This document shows, piece after piece, positions 13,001 to 24,500 of a stretch of DNA of 64,000 bases. Below the pieces are notes generated by a model. That model ran no database searches. It saw nothing but the letters and a program-made list of their open reading frames with translations, and was not told the origin of the DNA. Position numbers and translations under genes: made by a program. The DNA comes from Glandiceps talaboti (lineage: Eukaryota; Hemichordata; Enteropneusta; Spengelidae). The stretch is from the NCBI RefSeq assembly GCF_964340395.1, contig NC_135550.1, forward strand, positions 13,792,408 through 13,856,407, written 5' to 3'. Positions within the stretch are counted from its first letter, which is position 1. Every line of letters starts with the position of its first letter.

Positions 13001-15601
13001 AAGGTTAATGTGTAAAAGCTTTAATATGGTACAAACAATAACAAACTTTTTCACACATTTTTTGTCTCATTGCAAAATTTTGAGTTAATACAACCACAGA
13101 CTTTGTCAGTGTTGTTTCACGTTAATTTTTCAAGTAGGAAGCCATGATAAAAATTGTTTCATAAATTAAAAATCCAAAATATAAATAAGTACCCAATCCT
13201 CATCCGCATAGCCACTTGAACAGACATCAAGAACAAACCATCATAGTTAGTTAGTGTACATGAAATTGCAAGGTGTCACAGCCAAACAAAAAATACACAG
13301 ATAATCTATACTATTAGCATATCATTTTTTTTTTCAGTTAAGACAAATTGTTGTGTACTTTGTCGAGGAATTACGTCAACGTGTGTTAGTGATTGGTAGA
13401 CGTCATATGTTACATGGTAACAAGAGGGATTGGAATCAACAAAACATGAAGTGGATTAGAAACATTGCAGATTGCTTCTACGCTGACAATGTGTAAGTTT
13501 CTCTGTGTTTAAAGGGCCACAAGCTGAGTTTATCTGTTTTCAGTGTTTAATTTTTTCCTGCATATTAAAAAGTTACTGACAGTATTCTACTTGGTGATGA
13601 CTGTTAAACCATCACTTGTAACTGACTGAACTCAAACCTGGTATTAGGATAAAACTTATAGTGATGAAGTAATTTATTATATGTATAAAAAAATGTACAG
13701 GAACTCCCTCCTATACAATCAACAGTGCTGACAATGCCAGAACACAAATTGTGATGACATAGAAAGCATGCATCGACATTAACATTACACTTGAATTATT
13801 GAATAGTTTAATCAAAGTTTTTTGTAAGTATTTTCACTTGAGTTTAAAAAAAGCTCATAAACTCAGCTTTTTGCCACTTTCACTGTGGAGTCATGATCAA
13901 ATCGTTGAAATGGTCTACTTAGAATCTACGCATTTACAGTTCAAGCCTGGTCACTGCCATTTGTTTCAGAATGAAGCCCTTGGCCACAATTTTAACTGTG
14001 CCAGTCAATTCATGTTGCATAATTCGGGGCATGGTAGGATAGAGGTTGCTATGGGGAGGATAGGATTGAATCCACTGACAGGGCTGTGTGGATTGTATCC
14101 TCCCAAGGGAGTTTAGGGTGTAGGGTCATTGCACAGTTAGTTATAGGTCTGTACCCGGGAAAATAATTGTAAAGTGTTTTGAGCAGTGTGGGAAAGCACT
14201 ATAGGTTGACCCTATTTTTAGGTGACCTTAATATTTCATGGAACAGCACCCTCTCTGGCAAGAGTAAGCAAATGTCTGGACTCTCAATGTCATCTACAGT
14301 CATGCCAACAATGATGTCACTTGTTCACGAACAGAGCATTGCTTTCATGACAGAAGTTATTCAAGTTGTGGTGCTGAGAACATGCCAGTTGTGTAGAGAA
14401 GCTGGGAAAGGGTTTGTTACCAGGAATCCAATAAAAAGAAGATAGAGAGGAGGAAAAGGGGAGGTAGAGAAACATGAAGATGATTTGTTATTTTTTTACT
14501 TTTTAAAAAAAAATTAAACCACCCACCCATATTTGCCATGAAAAGTAATGAGAAACATAAAAATATAGGGTCACCGTAATATGAAAACTACATAATTCTA
14601 AATATTACAACATCAGTTTATTTATACAATTTTGAGTCTGCTTTTATTGTGACAATATATATGACTCTGAAGTTTTGAATCTTTGTGAAGTGATATTTTT
14701 CATCAAAATGTCATTGTTGTTGCATGGAATCCATGATGTTTATATAATTTATGCATAGCTGAACTTTAACCTTTAACCTACACAGATCCAAAGACGACCC
14801 GTTCTTACTCTATGCAACACTGCACAGTGGTGTCAGGGCTATGTATGTAAGCCGAGATATGATGCGGGATCATAGAGCTTTACTCAATCCACAAACTCGA
14901 TACAGTTTCATGAAATGGCAGAGGAGTCATCAGTACGTTCCATTCCAAATTAGACGCAACCGTTCTCCTGGTATTCAGGTATAGTAATGTCAGTTTCTTT
15001 ATACAAAGGCACCACAATATTCTGTTCTGAAACTTCTTACTCTGGCCCTAGAGTTGGCTAATTTACAGTTATTATACATACCAGTAGATGTTCATGAGGG
15101 GGGTTGGGGGGTTGAGTGTTTGGCAAACAGATGTACTATGCAGAGACCAATGATTGCTAATTAATTGTTGACAATGTGGTGTAGCCATGGCTAGAAGATA
15201 TTGAAGAACGTGAACTTGTATATTGCTGGTTTCTTACGACTTTGAAAAGAAAAATGCATTGTATCCACCCATGCTTTCCACACTGTATTGACAATTTATA
15301 GGCCTACACAGCCGCATAGATGTTCCTGTTTAGTTCATGGCTGTAGAGTAATAGTCTATTGGTATCAATTTGTCATATCCGTTGACCGTGATAACAAGAA
15401 ATCTACATAGATGAAGTCAAATATCAAAAGTGGTCCATTGCCTATCTCATTGTAATCTGCTTACCTTTCCAGCGTCCCCAGGTATATGACACAATTATTC
15501 AAAATGATGGAAGAAGTTGGCATATTCCAGTAGATGATGGATCACTACATGAACAATGGAAGTTACCACATTTATGGCTGTGTAGTACTACTGTGAACTG
15601 A
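2856..15601 (+). CDS. PRORP: Mitochondrial ribonuclease P catalytic subunit (protein-only RNase P)
   Basis: This is the metallonuclease that cuts 5' leaders from mitochondrial pre-tRNAs. Coding exons are 2856-3826, 5227-5365, 6076-6225, 13338-13492, 14786-14978 and 15473-15601. All junctions are GT/AG, phases join without error and give 578 aa, against 583 in human. The N terminus is basic and acid-poor, as in a mitochondrial presequence. Helical PPR-like repeats fill about residues 120-320. The zinc CxxC is C343/C346, with the expected C-terminal partners H553 (WHIP) and C573 (WLC). The NYN nuclease domain has D404 in DGLNVAH, D475-D476 in KDDPF and D496 in SRDMMRDH, so the catalytic set looks complete. 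An AG at 2836-2837 just before the start implies an upstream untranslated exon that I could not place. Intron 3 (7.1 kb) is full of transposons and starts with a weak GTTGGT donor. The final exon seeds a minisatellite in the 3' UTR. Confidence 0.96.
3935..5050 (+). repeat. 1.1-kb interspersed element with (GT)n head and 112-115-bp tandem core, copy 1
   Basis: Lies in PRORP intron 1. It begins near the CAGTAGTGCTATAGSCAT motif, has a GT/GTGC microsatellite (3972-4069), then a unique middle with the recurring phrase ATCAGTRATATGCAAATTA. After that come about four tandem units of 112-115 bp that each start with CTAGCAAC, most followed by CCATAGCAACAGCC (starts near 4566, 4678, 4790 and 4905). 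A second copy, inverted, is at 22655-23715. No protein is encoded, and no clear terminal inverted repeats or target duplications were found. Confidence 0.85.
6883..6913 (+). repeat. Poly-C tract
   Basis: A run of C broken by a single G near 6908. It lies just outside the left arm of the inverted repeat at 6966. Confidence 0.9.
6966..7074 (+). repeat. Left arm of a 109-bp inverted repeat flanking a LINE
   Basis: Pairs with 8609-8717 on the opposite strand at roughly 75-80% identity by eye. Shared landmarks include ATTCTCGCTAYCTGCAATAC, GTCTCGCGAC and TACACTTCYGGTCG. It abuts the 3' tail of the LINE directly. Confidence 0.85.
7075..8432 (-). mobile_element. 5'-truncated Rex1/CR1-like LINE with reverse transcriptase
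   Basis: A non-LTR retrotransposon fragment inside PRORP intron 3, antisense to the gene. Reverse-transcriptase motifs are visible: VALTSLVMKSFE and LFVDFSSAFNTI in the first part, LPQGCVLSPLLY and the catalytic FADDSA in the second. A C-terminal YKYLGSMLDNKL, RKGQQRLFFLRKL and FYRSFIES region is typical of Rex1/CR1-type elements. The 3' end has AATAAAGATC followed by a (TTGA)n tail at about 7078-7108. The copy starts only just before the reverse-transcriptase domain, so the endonuclease is missing. One in-frame TGA (near 8124) and one frameshift (near 8055) separate the two reading segments, so it is inactive. Confidence 0.9.
8609..8717 (-). repeat. Right arm of the 109-bp inverted repeat flanking a LINE
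   Basis: Reverse complement of the arm at 6966-7074. About 177 bases of other sequence separate it from the truncated 5' end of the LINE. Confidence 0.85.
9461..9809. mobile_element. 349-bp palindromic MITE, copy 1
   Basis: A near-perfect palindrome centred on GTACGTAC at about 9632. The ends are TTAAAGTGGCCATATGGATG and its complement. The outer ~115 bases of each arm are over 90% identical; the centre is looser. TTAA at both borders could be either part of the inverted repeat or a piggyBac-like target duplication. Non-coding; in PRORP intron 3. Confidence 0.88.
9810..12403. other. PRORP intron 3, middle part; no gene seen
   Basis: No exon-like frame and no recognised element. It holds a (CTAC)n run at about 11638-11671 and several GCGCCCTC-type motifs (near 10043 and 10310). 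Confidence 0.6.
12404..12877 (+). mobile_element. Non-autonomous DNA transposon with AGGGTGACCCTATTTTT termini, copy 1
   Basis: Terminal inverted repeats begin AGGGTGACCCTATTTTT on the left and AGGATGACCCTATTTTT on the right strand. The likeness extends about 70 bases inward through TTTCTCATTA and GACCGACCC. The interior matches the copy at 14203-14577, including a shared frame for a peptide containing RTCQYCREAGKR. It sits in PRORP intron 3 and abuts the truncated left end of a MITE at 12884. Confidence 0.8.
12884..13217. mobile_element. Palindromic MITE, copy 2 (left end missing)
   Basis: Same family as 9461-9809. The right end reads as the complement of TTCAAGTGGCTATGCGGATG, and both arms keep TTTATTTTGGATTTTTAATT and ATGGCTTCCTACTT. 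The outer ~28 bases of the left arm are absent, replaced by the right end of the transposon at 12404-12877. More diverged than copy 1, so older. Confidence 0.8.
13511..13880. mobile_element. MITE with AAAGGGCCACAAGCTGAGTTTAT termini shortened to AAAGKGSCACAAGC, copy 1
   Basis: A ~370-bp element in PRORP intron 4. The left end starts AAAGGGCCACAAGCTGAG and the right end is an imperfect complement (CTCAGCTTTTTGCCACTTT). Interior phrases such as TAAGTATTTTCACTTGAGT recur in the copy at 31296-32180. Non-coding. Confidence 0.75.
14203..14577 (+). mobile_element. Non-autonomous DNA transposon with AGGGTGACCCTATTTTT termini, copy 2
   Basis: A shorter copy of the element at 12404-12877, in the same orientation, in PRORP intron 4. 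Ends are AGGTTGACCCTATTTTT and the complement of ACGGTGACCCTATATTT. The interior shares TCTGGCAAGARTAAGC, the RTCQLCREAGKG-coding stretch and the GAGGAGGRAAAGG stretch. Confidence 0.8.
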
Positions 15602-16036
15602 CTGATTGCTACATGAACAATGGAAGTTACCACACCTATGGCTGTGTAGTACTACTGTGAACTGACTGATTGCTACATGGACAATGGAAGTTACCACATC
15701 TATGGCTGTGTAGTACTACTGTGAACTGATCACTACATGAACAATGGAAGTTACCACATCTATGGCTGTGTAGTACTACTGTGAACTGATCACTACATGA
15801 ACAATGGAAGTTACCACATCTATGGCTGTGTAGTGCTACTGTAAACTGACTGATTGCTACATGGACAATGGAAGTTACCACATCTATGGCTGTGTAGTAC
15901 TACTGTAAACTGACTGATTGCTACATGAACAATGGAAGTTACCACATCTATGGCTGTGTAGTGTAGTACTACTGTCAAATGACTGATTGCCACATGAACA
16001 ATGGAAGTTACCACATCTATGGCTGTGTAGTATGCA
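15540..16036 (+). repeat. Eight-copy minisatellite derived from the PRORP stop-codon segment
   Basis: Units of 60-69 bases, each starting GATYRCYACATGRACAATGG and ending near TGTGTAGTACTACTGTGAAC, repeat eight times. The first unit is coding: it specifies about the last 20 residues of PRORP (SLHEQWKLPHLWLCSTTVN) plus the stop at 15599-15601. The other seven lie in the 3' untranslated region. Neighbouring units differ by a few substitutions, a GACT presence/absence and one GTGTA duplication. A short ninth remnant is at about 16115-16135. Confidence 0.93.
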
Positions 16037-16617
16037 CCCTGTAATCTTTTTTTTATTACATCATTCTCACAAACCAGAGCTGATATTTTTTCTGTGACAC
16101 TGCCAAATATCAAGATGATCACTACATGAATCACAAAATTCAAACCCTTTCTCAGTTGAGAATCGAGAAACTATATCCCTGGTTAGCTTCCAAGTTTTTC
16201 ATAATAGGTATCAAAATAATAATTTCAAATGGCAGCAGAATATGGTGTTAACTCTACGAGTGGAAAAGACTGTTGATTTCCTTGAAAACAACATGGTGAA
16301 CCCCCAAATATCTTTTATCACTGCACAAGGACCAGAAACAAGCTCTCACGAGGCAAAATTTGGAGAAATTTGAAAAACTTTGATTTTCATTTTTGATTCC
16401 CAAGGCACAGCTATGAAGTAGTATGGGCAACTAAAACACAACAACCAACATTTCATATTTTAAGCTTCCAATATAATAATATTCAATATTTTTATTGCAA
16501 TACCAATTTTCATTCCCATGTTGTACAACAATTCAGTACATAAAATCCACCTGCTGAAATATTGCTTCAAGGTATTTCTGCCAGAACTAACCACCCCATT
16601 CATGCTAATCAAAAACA

Positions 16618-16623
16618 AATAAA
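16618..16623 (+). terminator. Candidate PRORP polyadenylation signal (AATAAA)
   Basis: First AATAAA downstream of the PRORP stop codon, about 1.0 kb away. If used, the whole minisatellite is in the mature 3' UTR. Confidence 0.5.
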
Positions 16624-17332
16624 GCATACTTGACACTTTAGAAATTACAAACATACAAGTCTATAGATATTGCCCGATGATTAATGAAATGCAAGCTAGA
16701 AAGAGTTACAAGGCCTACAAAAGTTAGTTATTAAAGAAATTCTATAATGGCGCTTACTGAACAGTGTATGCTTGATTCTAAGAAGGTATGAGGTAATTTA
16801 AATACTCAGACCACGAACGTCTTTTTAGTGGTTTAATATCAGGTGCTAATATATGATCAAAATTAACTGAGCATTTTTGAGTCACTTTTAATATGTACAT
16901 TTGAATATTTTACTTTTAGTTTAGTTTAGTTTCAATGCCCCAAGTCATGCCAACCATTCCCTTTGTACACTCTTGCACCATGCACTATAGGTATGTCCCA
17001 TCACTTTAAACTAAAATTACGAAAAGTACAGGTACATCATTTTACCTATTTCGACACACATTGAAATTTGAATGCATTTTCATGCTAGAACTGCAAGATC
17101 TGAGACGGTGACAGTCCATGTAGATGTGTGTGTAAATTGACCATTGACTGAGTTACTAGTATTACATCACAGAACACTCAAAAACCACGACAACATGAAA
17201 TGTTACTGATTAATCCTTTTTCTCCCAAGGGGGTGTTATATGTAAAGTAATTACTAGTTGGGAGAAAGAGGATTACATGTGTAAGGTGGGAGTAGAAGAC
17301 ATTGGAGTAATCTATCTGTGGATTGACCTAAC

Positions 17333-17368
17333 CATAGACCCTACACCATGTAGGGTGTAGGGTCTATG
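17333..17368. repeat. Perfect short hairpin (15-bp stem)
   Basis: CATAGACCCTACACC pairs exactly with GGTGTAGGGTCTATG across a six-base loop. The same CATAGACCCTACAC string occurs near 41945, so it is probably the collapsed end of a repeat family. Confidence 0.75.
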
Positions 17369-18855
17369 ACCTAACAAACTGTTCTGTATAAGTTAGTATG
17401 ACATGTTATGTACAGATTACATTGTTCCTAATAAACTTTCTGTATATTAAACATAATACTACATATGTACAGATTACATCGTGTATCTATATCATGCCAG
17501 AAGTTGATTTTCCGGTTCCAAGATGCATTGCATGAGAGGGCGTCACTTATGTTGTTACTTTGTTTTGTCTTTATTACGTTTGAAATAACATTTTCATCAA
17601 GAAATGATGGAAAGACATGTTGACCTCTTTGAGTACGAGTGATTTTATAGAACAATGACCAAATGCCATCAATGACAGAGAGGGATTTTACAGGTGAACA
17701 CTGTGGTGCAGTCAGGTGACAACCATCCCTCTGAGTAGTGCGTGCAAACCCCTCAGCGCGTACACAATACATGGCATTGTATGGAGAGACACACAATGCA
17801 TCTTGAAACCAGCAACAGGGTCTATACAAATGAATGTAGGACCAGAATATGACGGCCTCTTTCAAACTATAATTGTAATACTTAAGCTAGTTGGAAACCA
17901 ATTATTATAGAACCACTGTATAGAATGACAATCTTTGAATCACTTGAAAGCTTTACAAGCGAAATTCTGCTTGTAAGAATCATTTAAAATAAATGTTCAT
18001 GTGGTTGACACAGAGGCCCAGAATTACATGTATAGGCCAAAATAAATCAGTAACCATTAAAAACAAATTACAAAAAAAAAATGATTATAATATAAAGAAA
18101 TTGATACATTACATTGTAAAAGAAATCGGGTAGTTTCAGCATTTATTTATACTGCCACGTTATTTGAATTTGTTTGAATAATTACAAGCACACAGACAGC
18201 ATTGTTAAATATCTTATGGATGGTCGCACGATATCACACAAACTCGAAATACAAACTTTGTCCATGTAGGGGTCTGGCATCAATGCGATTGCAGAACTTT
18301 ATTTTTGCATTTCTAATGAAATGTAGAAAACTTTCACATCTTCAACGACAACAGGTACAGTTTACTGCTAATGTGATATACAGTGCTGGGTAGCCAGTTA
18401 ATATTTTTAAGTGTTTACTATGTTTTTACAGTGCATCGATCGTAGTGGTGTGACTGCTACAATTTTCATCATGGTTTAATTACAACAGTGGCAATGTCGC
18501 ATTTGTGAATGTTCCCTTAGGGGAAGGTTTTTTTTGGCCAAAATGAACTTAAGTTCGTTTATTAACATTGCATGAATTTGTGCAACTGTCCTTTCATAAA
18601 CATCAAAAACAAGGACTTTGGAATTGCCATTGAATCAACGGTACTTGGTACTCTAGCAAAGTATAACATACATGTTGTCCAGCCTACTTAAAACCACTAT
18701 AGGCTAAAACATCCAACAAATTTCTTCAAGTATACGACTGTTTAACTTAAGTTTTTGATGCGATATAAAATACAAGTAAATAAATAATACCACCAATACA
18801 GAAATATATTACATATTATTAAAGGTATGTACTCTACATACATGCGTGTGCACGT

Positions 18856-21537
18856 CTAGGCTTTGCTGTTTGATTGTTCTGTTTGTGGGGGCAATGTAGG
18901 ACTCTTTGGTTTGTTCTTTGATTTGTTGTGTGCGTAAATTCTCAAGAAGAGTGCAAAGAAGACGACAAGAACACCCAGTATACCAATAAGTGAGAGGGGA
19001 TGACCGTAGATGATACAAGAGAGAAGAATGGCTAGTGCTTGTCTGGTTGTCATTATTATAGTAAATATAACGGCACCAAACTCACTTATAGTGTAGAAGA
19101 TGAACAACTGGCCTGTGGCTGAACATATTGATAACATGGTAACGTGGAATGTAAATAAACTATATTTTGTCATGAACCATATTGCTTCAAAGAAACCACC
19201 TTGTTCTAATAACGAACCACTGGTAAAAATACAGGAAAATAAATTGACGCCAAACATCATTTGCATACTGGACACTTTGTAGCGTTTGAATAGTTCAGAC
19301 TGCCAATTAGATGTGAAGCTATCAAAGGTCATGTACCCTACCAGGATGATAACGCCTGACATGGTTGTAACGCTTGTGCTTGACGTTTCGCTGCCCTGCG
19401 ACAAGAGAAACATTGCGACACCGAACGAAATGAGAACAGCTGTGAGGTATTCATAATATTCATAGGATTTATGTGAGACAACTTTGCCCATCAACATGAC
19501 TGGGATGATTTTAGAAGCCTTGGCAATGACTTGAATTGGGAAGCTCACATATTTGAGAGCTTCGTATTGACACCAGCTACTAAGAATGTTGGAAAGCGAG
19601 GAATACGAGTACTTATATAACGGTGCTACATGTCTGGGTTGTTTCGTGAACATTATAACAAGTCCAGCTGTGACGAAAGCAAGGATGCGGTTCATGAACA
19701 CCAAGAATTGCGAGTTCTTGAATCGTGCAGAATCTCCTTCTGAGCCGTAGTCATGGGCCATGATACGTTCCTGTAGAACACCCCAAGTTAAGTAGGATCC
19801 CTGTAGGCCTGCTACACATATCATTAGAATCACAGCTCTCCTTGATTTGCTCTGCAATAAATACACAAAATAAGTCAATACCATAAGTCATAAAAAGAAA
19901 ATCACCTAATATTGAAAATAAGGACATTATTTTATATTTCCCCTACTCTGGTTTCACACCTTGCACCCATTTCTGAATGAAGCATCACATAGAGCTATAC
20001 AAAATTACACGAAAATGAAGCAGCAAGTTCATGAGATCCAAAGAATTACAACTGCCGACATCAGACCGTAGACGAACAGAACCTGTTACAAACAGGGAAA
20101 GTAAACAAATGAATTGGATTAATATTATTTGACACAGCATGTTGGAACAGCAGAGACTTGTATTACATGCCAAGATTTTATAAGAACAGTTTTATGGCCA
20201 CTTTACATAATAGTTCATGTTTACAACCAAATTTCCAATTCTCTTGGCATTTCATGTACACATACATGTAAAGAAGACATACATTTGTAAAACTTTTTCT
20301 ATCTATGATGGTGTGTATTATATATATAAACAAAAGTATATGCTGTTCCAACATACTGTGCCAAATGTTATTAATCCAATTCATTTGTTTACTTTCCTTG
20401 TTTGTAACAAATTCCGTTTGTCCATGGTCTGATGTCTAAAGTTGTACATCATTGAAAACAGAAAAAAAAGAAAGAACTACATGTGTATCTGAAACAGTTG
20501 AAAATGCCTTCATCTCTCTCTCACCCTCGCTCTTTTTTTCTCTACCCACACAAATAGTCCAATGAACAAATTATACCGAAAATGTAGCTATTATAAAATC
20601 TGCTGGGGAAAGGGTGACCAGCGCCTGTCAGTAGTACTACATCACATACTGGCAAACGGTTGTAATTGGTTACTTCATTCAGTTTGCTACTAACTCAATG
20701 TCTAGTCTTACAGTAAATCACTCGATAACACAATAACATCAAGTTTATATCAACACTCCAATAGCATTAAACTACCGCTGATGGTAAGAACAGAATGTCG
20801 TGCTAGAGAAAGCTATATCACTATACGATGGAAAGAAAGTGATCACAGAAAACAATCCACATGTAAAGTTTCTAGATTATTAGTATTACTTCACATTCTG
20901 TACAGTACTTTTCTGTATTGACAATGATGTGCCCTTTAAGCCAATTTGCCAGACACCAGAACTTGGTTTTCTCCCATCCCTTGCTATGTGGTAACATGAA
21001 AGAAAACATGTTATCATTTGCACCCATAACAAAACATCTTGTCTTTCTATTGACAATTTGACAATTTCATATGCTGCACATGAATTCATCTTACATGCGA
21101 TTCCACACAACAGAAAACTGTACAGCATCATTTGCATACAATTTCAAGAGTCTAATTTACCTTTTGTGGCTCAATGGAAATTTTAGACGGCCCTTCCTCC
21201 ACAGAAACTTTTTCTTCATCAGCACCATAGACACATAGTTTTGTAACATCATGTAGAACTCCTTGACCAAGCGCTATAGTGGAAAAAAGAACCAGAATTG
21301 TCAAATCATGTCCCTATCCTTCAATGGTATCATTAGGATGGTTTAAAACCACAGATAACTGACAGGATAACAAGAAATAGAAAAAAAGGAAGAAAAGCGA
21401 GCTGACTTTTGTACCACTGCTACTTGACACCACCCTTCCTACCCCCAGCAATATCATCAACTATCAACAGACCTCCTGTAAATGGAGGGAGGTAGTGTTG
21501 TTTTTGTACGTCTGTCTGTCTCTGTCCATCCATCCGT

Positions 21538-21597
<60 letters not shown>

Positions 21598-24500
21598 ATG
21601 TGCACACGCGAGTGTATGGCTGAGTGTGTCTGTGAACATGATATATCAAAAACCGGCTCCAATTCTTATGAAAATTGTGACATGCATATGTTAAGGTAAT
21701 TACAAGAACTGATTAGATTTTCGTACAAAACATATGCATATCAATGAATCATTTGCATAAATAATGAATTTTGATCAGAACAAGATCTTGAGAATGAAGG
21801 CTTGAAATTACATGCAACATTTGATATTTCTGTAATCATGTATTATGTCTGATGTTTAAGATAAATAATCTTTGCATGTTCACTCTATTTTATTCCCTTT
21901 GGATGATTCACCTACATCAGTATATAATATCAGTCCTCATACAGTATCTCTGAGTCAAATCAAGCAATCTTCATTTGCAAATCTTATGCAACAAATGAAA
22001 ACTGTTCCCTTACAGGAGGTAGTCAGTTTACATCTGGTAATACAATAATATCAAAACAGAATGAAATACCAGTGAACTTTTACTTGTAGAAATCTACTAC
22101 GGAATAATTATTAAGGCTGTACAGACTTGCACAGATATAATGTACCCCTTACAGAGCTGCTTTACTCTCTCCCACCTTGCTAAACTGAATAAGTTGCTAG
22201 GAGAATTCTGATCATCTGAAGCTATGGCAACGTTGCCTATGGTCCCATACTCTTAGCTCTGCACACATAATAACTGATATTTTAAATATCATATTGTCAA
22301 AGGTTGAACACAATCATCTTACAAACTGTAACGTTATACATTGATTTGACCTTGTGCATTTTCAAGATAATATACATCATTTTTATTACTAGGCAGACTG
22401 ACTTTGCCGTTATGCTGAAACTGTAAACCCAATATAGCAAAATACACACGTCACCATGAAGTAACCTAGGTAACTCTACACGGCCTTCCTTGCACATATT
22501 GATGTCAAATTACCTCCCATAAATAATTTGTTGTAGGAAACAGTTCTGAAATAAGCTTTGATATGTTCACAACAGACAATTATGATAACTACCGGTACGT
22601 GCTGGCGACCATGTATGTATATTCAACATACCACCAATGGCATATAGCACAACTATGCAGTTTTTAAAAATGTTTATCCACATGCTGATCCATGCTAGGT
22701 ATGTGTTCATTTGCTGCATGATTATCCAGTTGCCTGCCTATCCACCTCTGTTGTTATCTTTGCAATGCACATGATCATTTGGCTGTTGCTATGGGCGTGG
22801 TCATGTTGCTACACATATCTGCATACATTTTTTGAATGTTTGTTCACTTGCCTATGAATTTTTGATGTTATCTTTATCTTTGCAATATACATCATCATTT
22901 GGCTGTTGCTATGGGCATGGTCTTGTTGCTAGGCACATTTACATGCATTTTTTGAATGTTTATTCACTTGTCTATTAATCCCTGTTGTTATCTTTGCAAT
23001 ATATGCGACCATTTGACCGTCGCTATGGGCATGGTTTGTTGCTAGACATATTTACATATACTTGTTGAAAGTCTGTTCACTTGTCTAAGAATCCCTGTTA
23101 TCTTTGCAGTCATGGTTGCTAGGGCAATTGTGTCAAAATGTTTTGAAAAAAATCAGCAGAATATTACTTCTAGAAACATCTCACCAAATTTCAGTCTCAC
23201 TGACTTAGTACTTTTTGAGATACAAGTTTTTGACCTAAAATCACATTTTTACACTTACTAATTGCATATCACTGATGGGATCATTATAAATATTTCTTTA
23301 TCTGATACACCCCAAAATGCATCCCCATTAAATTTCAACCTATAAATCTGCTCATCAGTTTTGGAAGTAAAGATTTTTGACCAAAAAGACACAGTTTTAG
23401 CCGTAATTTGCATATTACTGATGGAATCATCATGTTATGAAGAAATCTTAATCTATACACCCCTAAGAATGTTTCAGACCAATCTGCCAAGTAGTCTTTG
23501 AGTTTAAGTTTTTTGACCAAAAATGACATTTTTTGACCCAAATCATACACCTGTGATGCTATCATTTTGCTTTGAACAATTTCCCAACTAGACACCAAAA
23601 GTAATGTCCCATAAAATACCAAAGCAGTTGGTCTGGCGGTTTTGAGATGAAGTTGTACACAGACAGACCGACAGACAGACACCGCTTGATGGCTATAGCA
23701 CTACTGCACCTAATCAGTTAAGTTGTTAAGTTGTGCTAAAATGAAATCTAATTGAGGAAAGACAAGGTCACATGTGTAGTAGTTGAATCCAGGTCCCCTG
23801 GACAGTGTTTCCTCTGGGTCAAAAACTTTACTAGCAATTTGGCTAATTTGCCTCAAAATTTATAAGCCAAACCAGACTTTCAATTAGCCAAACTTTCGCG
23901 ATAAAAATGAACCTATACAAATACAGACAATAACGTAAACTTGTATGTTTTTACTCTGTTTATTTACATACATTTTTCATGTCATGTTGGCAAACGTACG
24001 GTGCTCATCTTTGCTTCGAAGTTGTAACACAACCATCTAGGCGTTAGTCAGTTCTCATTGTAACTATTTTCTAAATCTCAATGTGCAGTGTGACCTGTGA
24101 AATTTGAATATGACCCATCATATGCACAACGTTTCAACAGTTTCATGTGCCCCATGACTATTTCCTGACGTGGAGAGCACATCTTGGGTAGTTTAGAAAC
24201 TACGCGATATTATCATTACTTATCCACGTGATTGGTTACTTATTAACAGATGTGGTTAGACAGGGTTTACGGCCATTATGCGAAGCATCTTCCCTCACGA
24301 GTGATGATCAAATGGTCCACATCGTTGGACAGTCTATGCTGAAAACTTCACTTAGATAAATTCAAACTGCCACGTCACCATTTCATTCTCACTAAAACTG
24401 AAACTTTTTCTTTTTGAGCTTCGTTACTAGATCGAACGTATTACATGAATTTACCGTTCACTACACCATGCTCGTCTTCTTCGTCTGAGGTGAATATGGT

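Larger units (their letters stand above)
15602..18855. other. Convergent intergenic region between PRORP and SLC35B2, including both 3' UTRs
   Basis: Contains the PRORP minisatellite and, after it, the first AATAAA on the + strand (16618-16623), a plausible PRORP polyadenylation signal. For SLC35B2 (minus strand), candidate AATAAA signals read at 18298-18303 and 18142-18147. A short perfect hairpin is at 17333-17368. Otherwise no gene is supported. Confidence 0.6.

Noticed and set aside
15636-16143. Minus-strand frames with repeated RCGNFHCSC-type peptides
   Set aside because: They are the reverse reading of the PRORP-derived minisatellite, not a cysteine-rich repeat protein.
17428-17865. 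145-codon open frame on the minus strand between PRORP and SLC35B2
   Set aside because: No recognisable domain, no splice partners and composition like the surroundings; it most likely lies in or beyond the SLC35B2 3' UTR.
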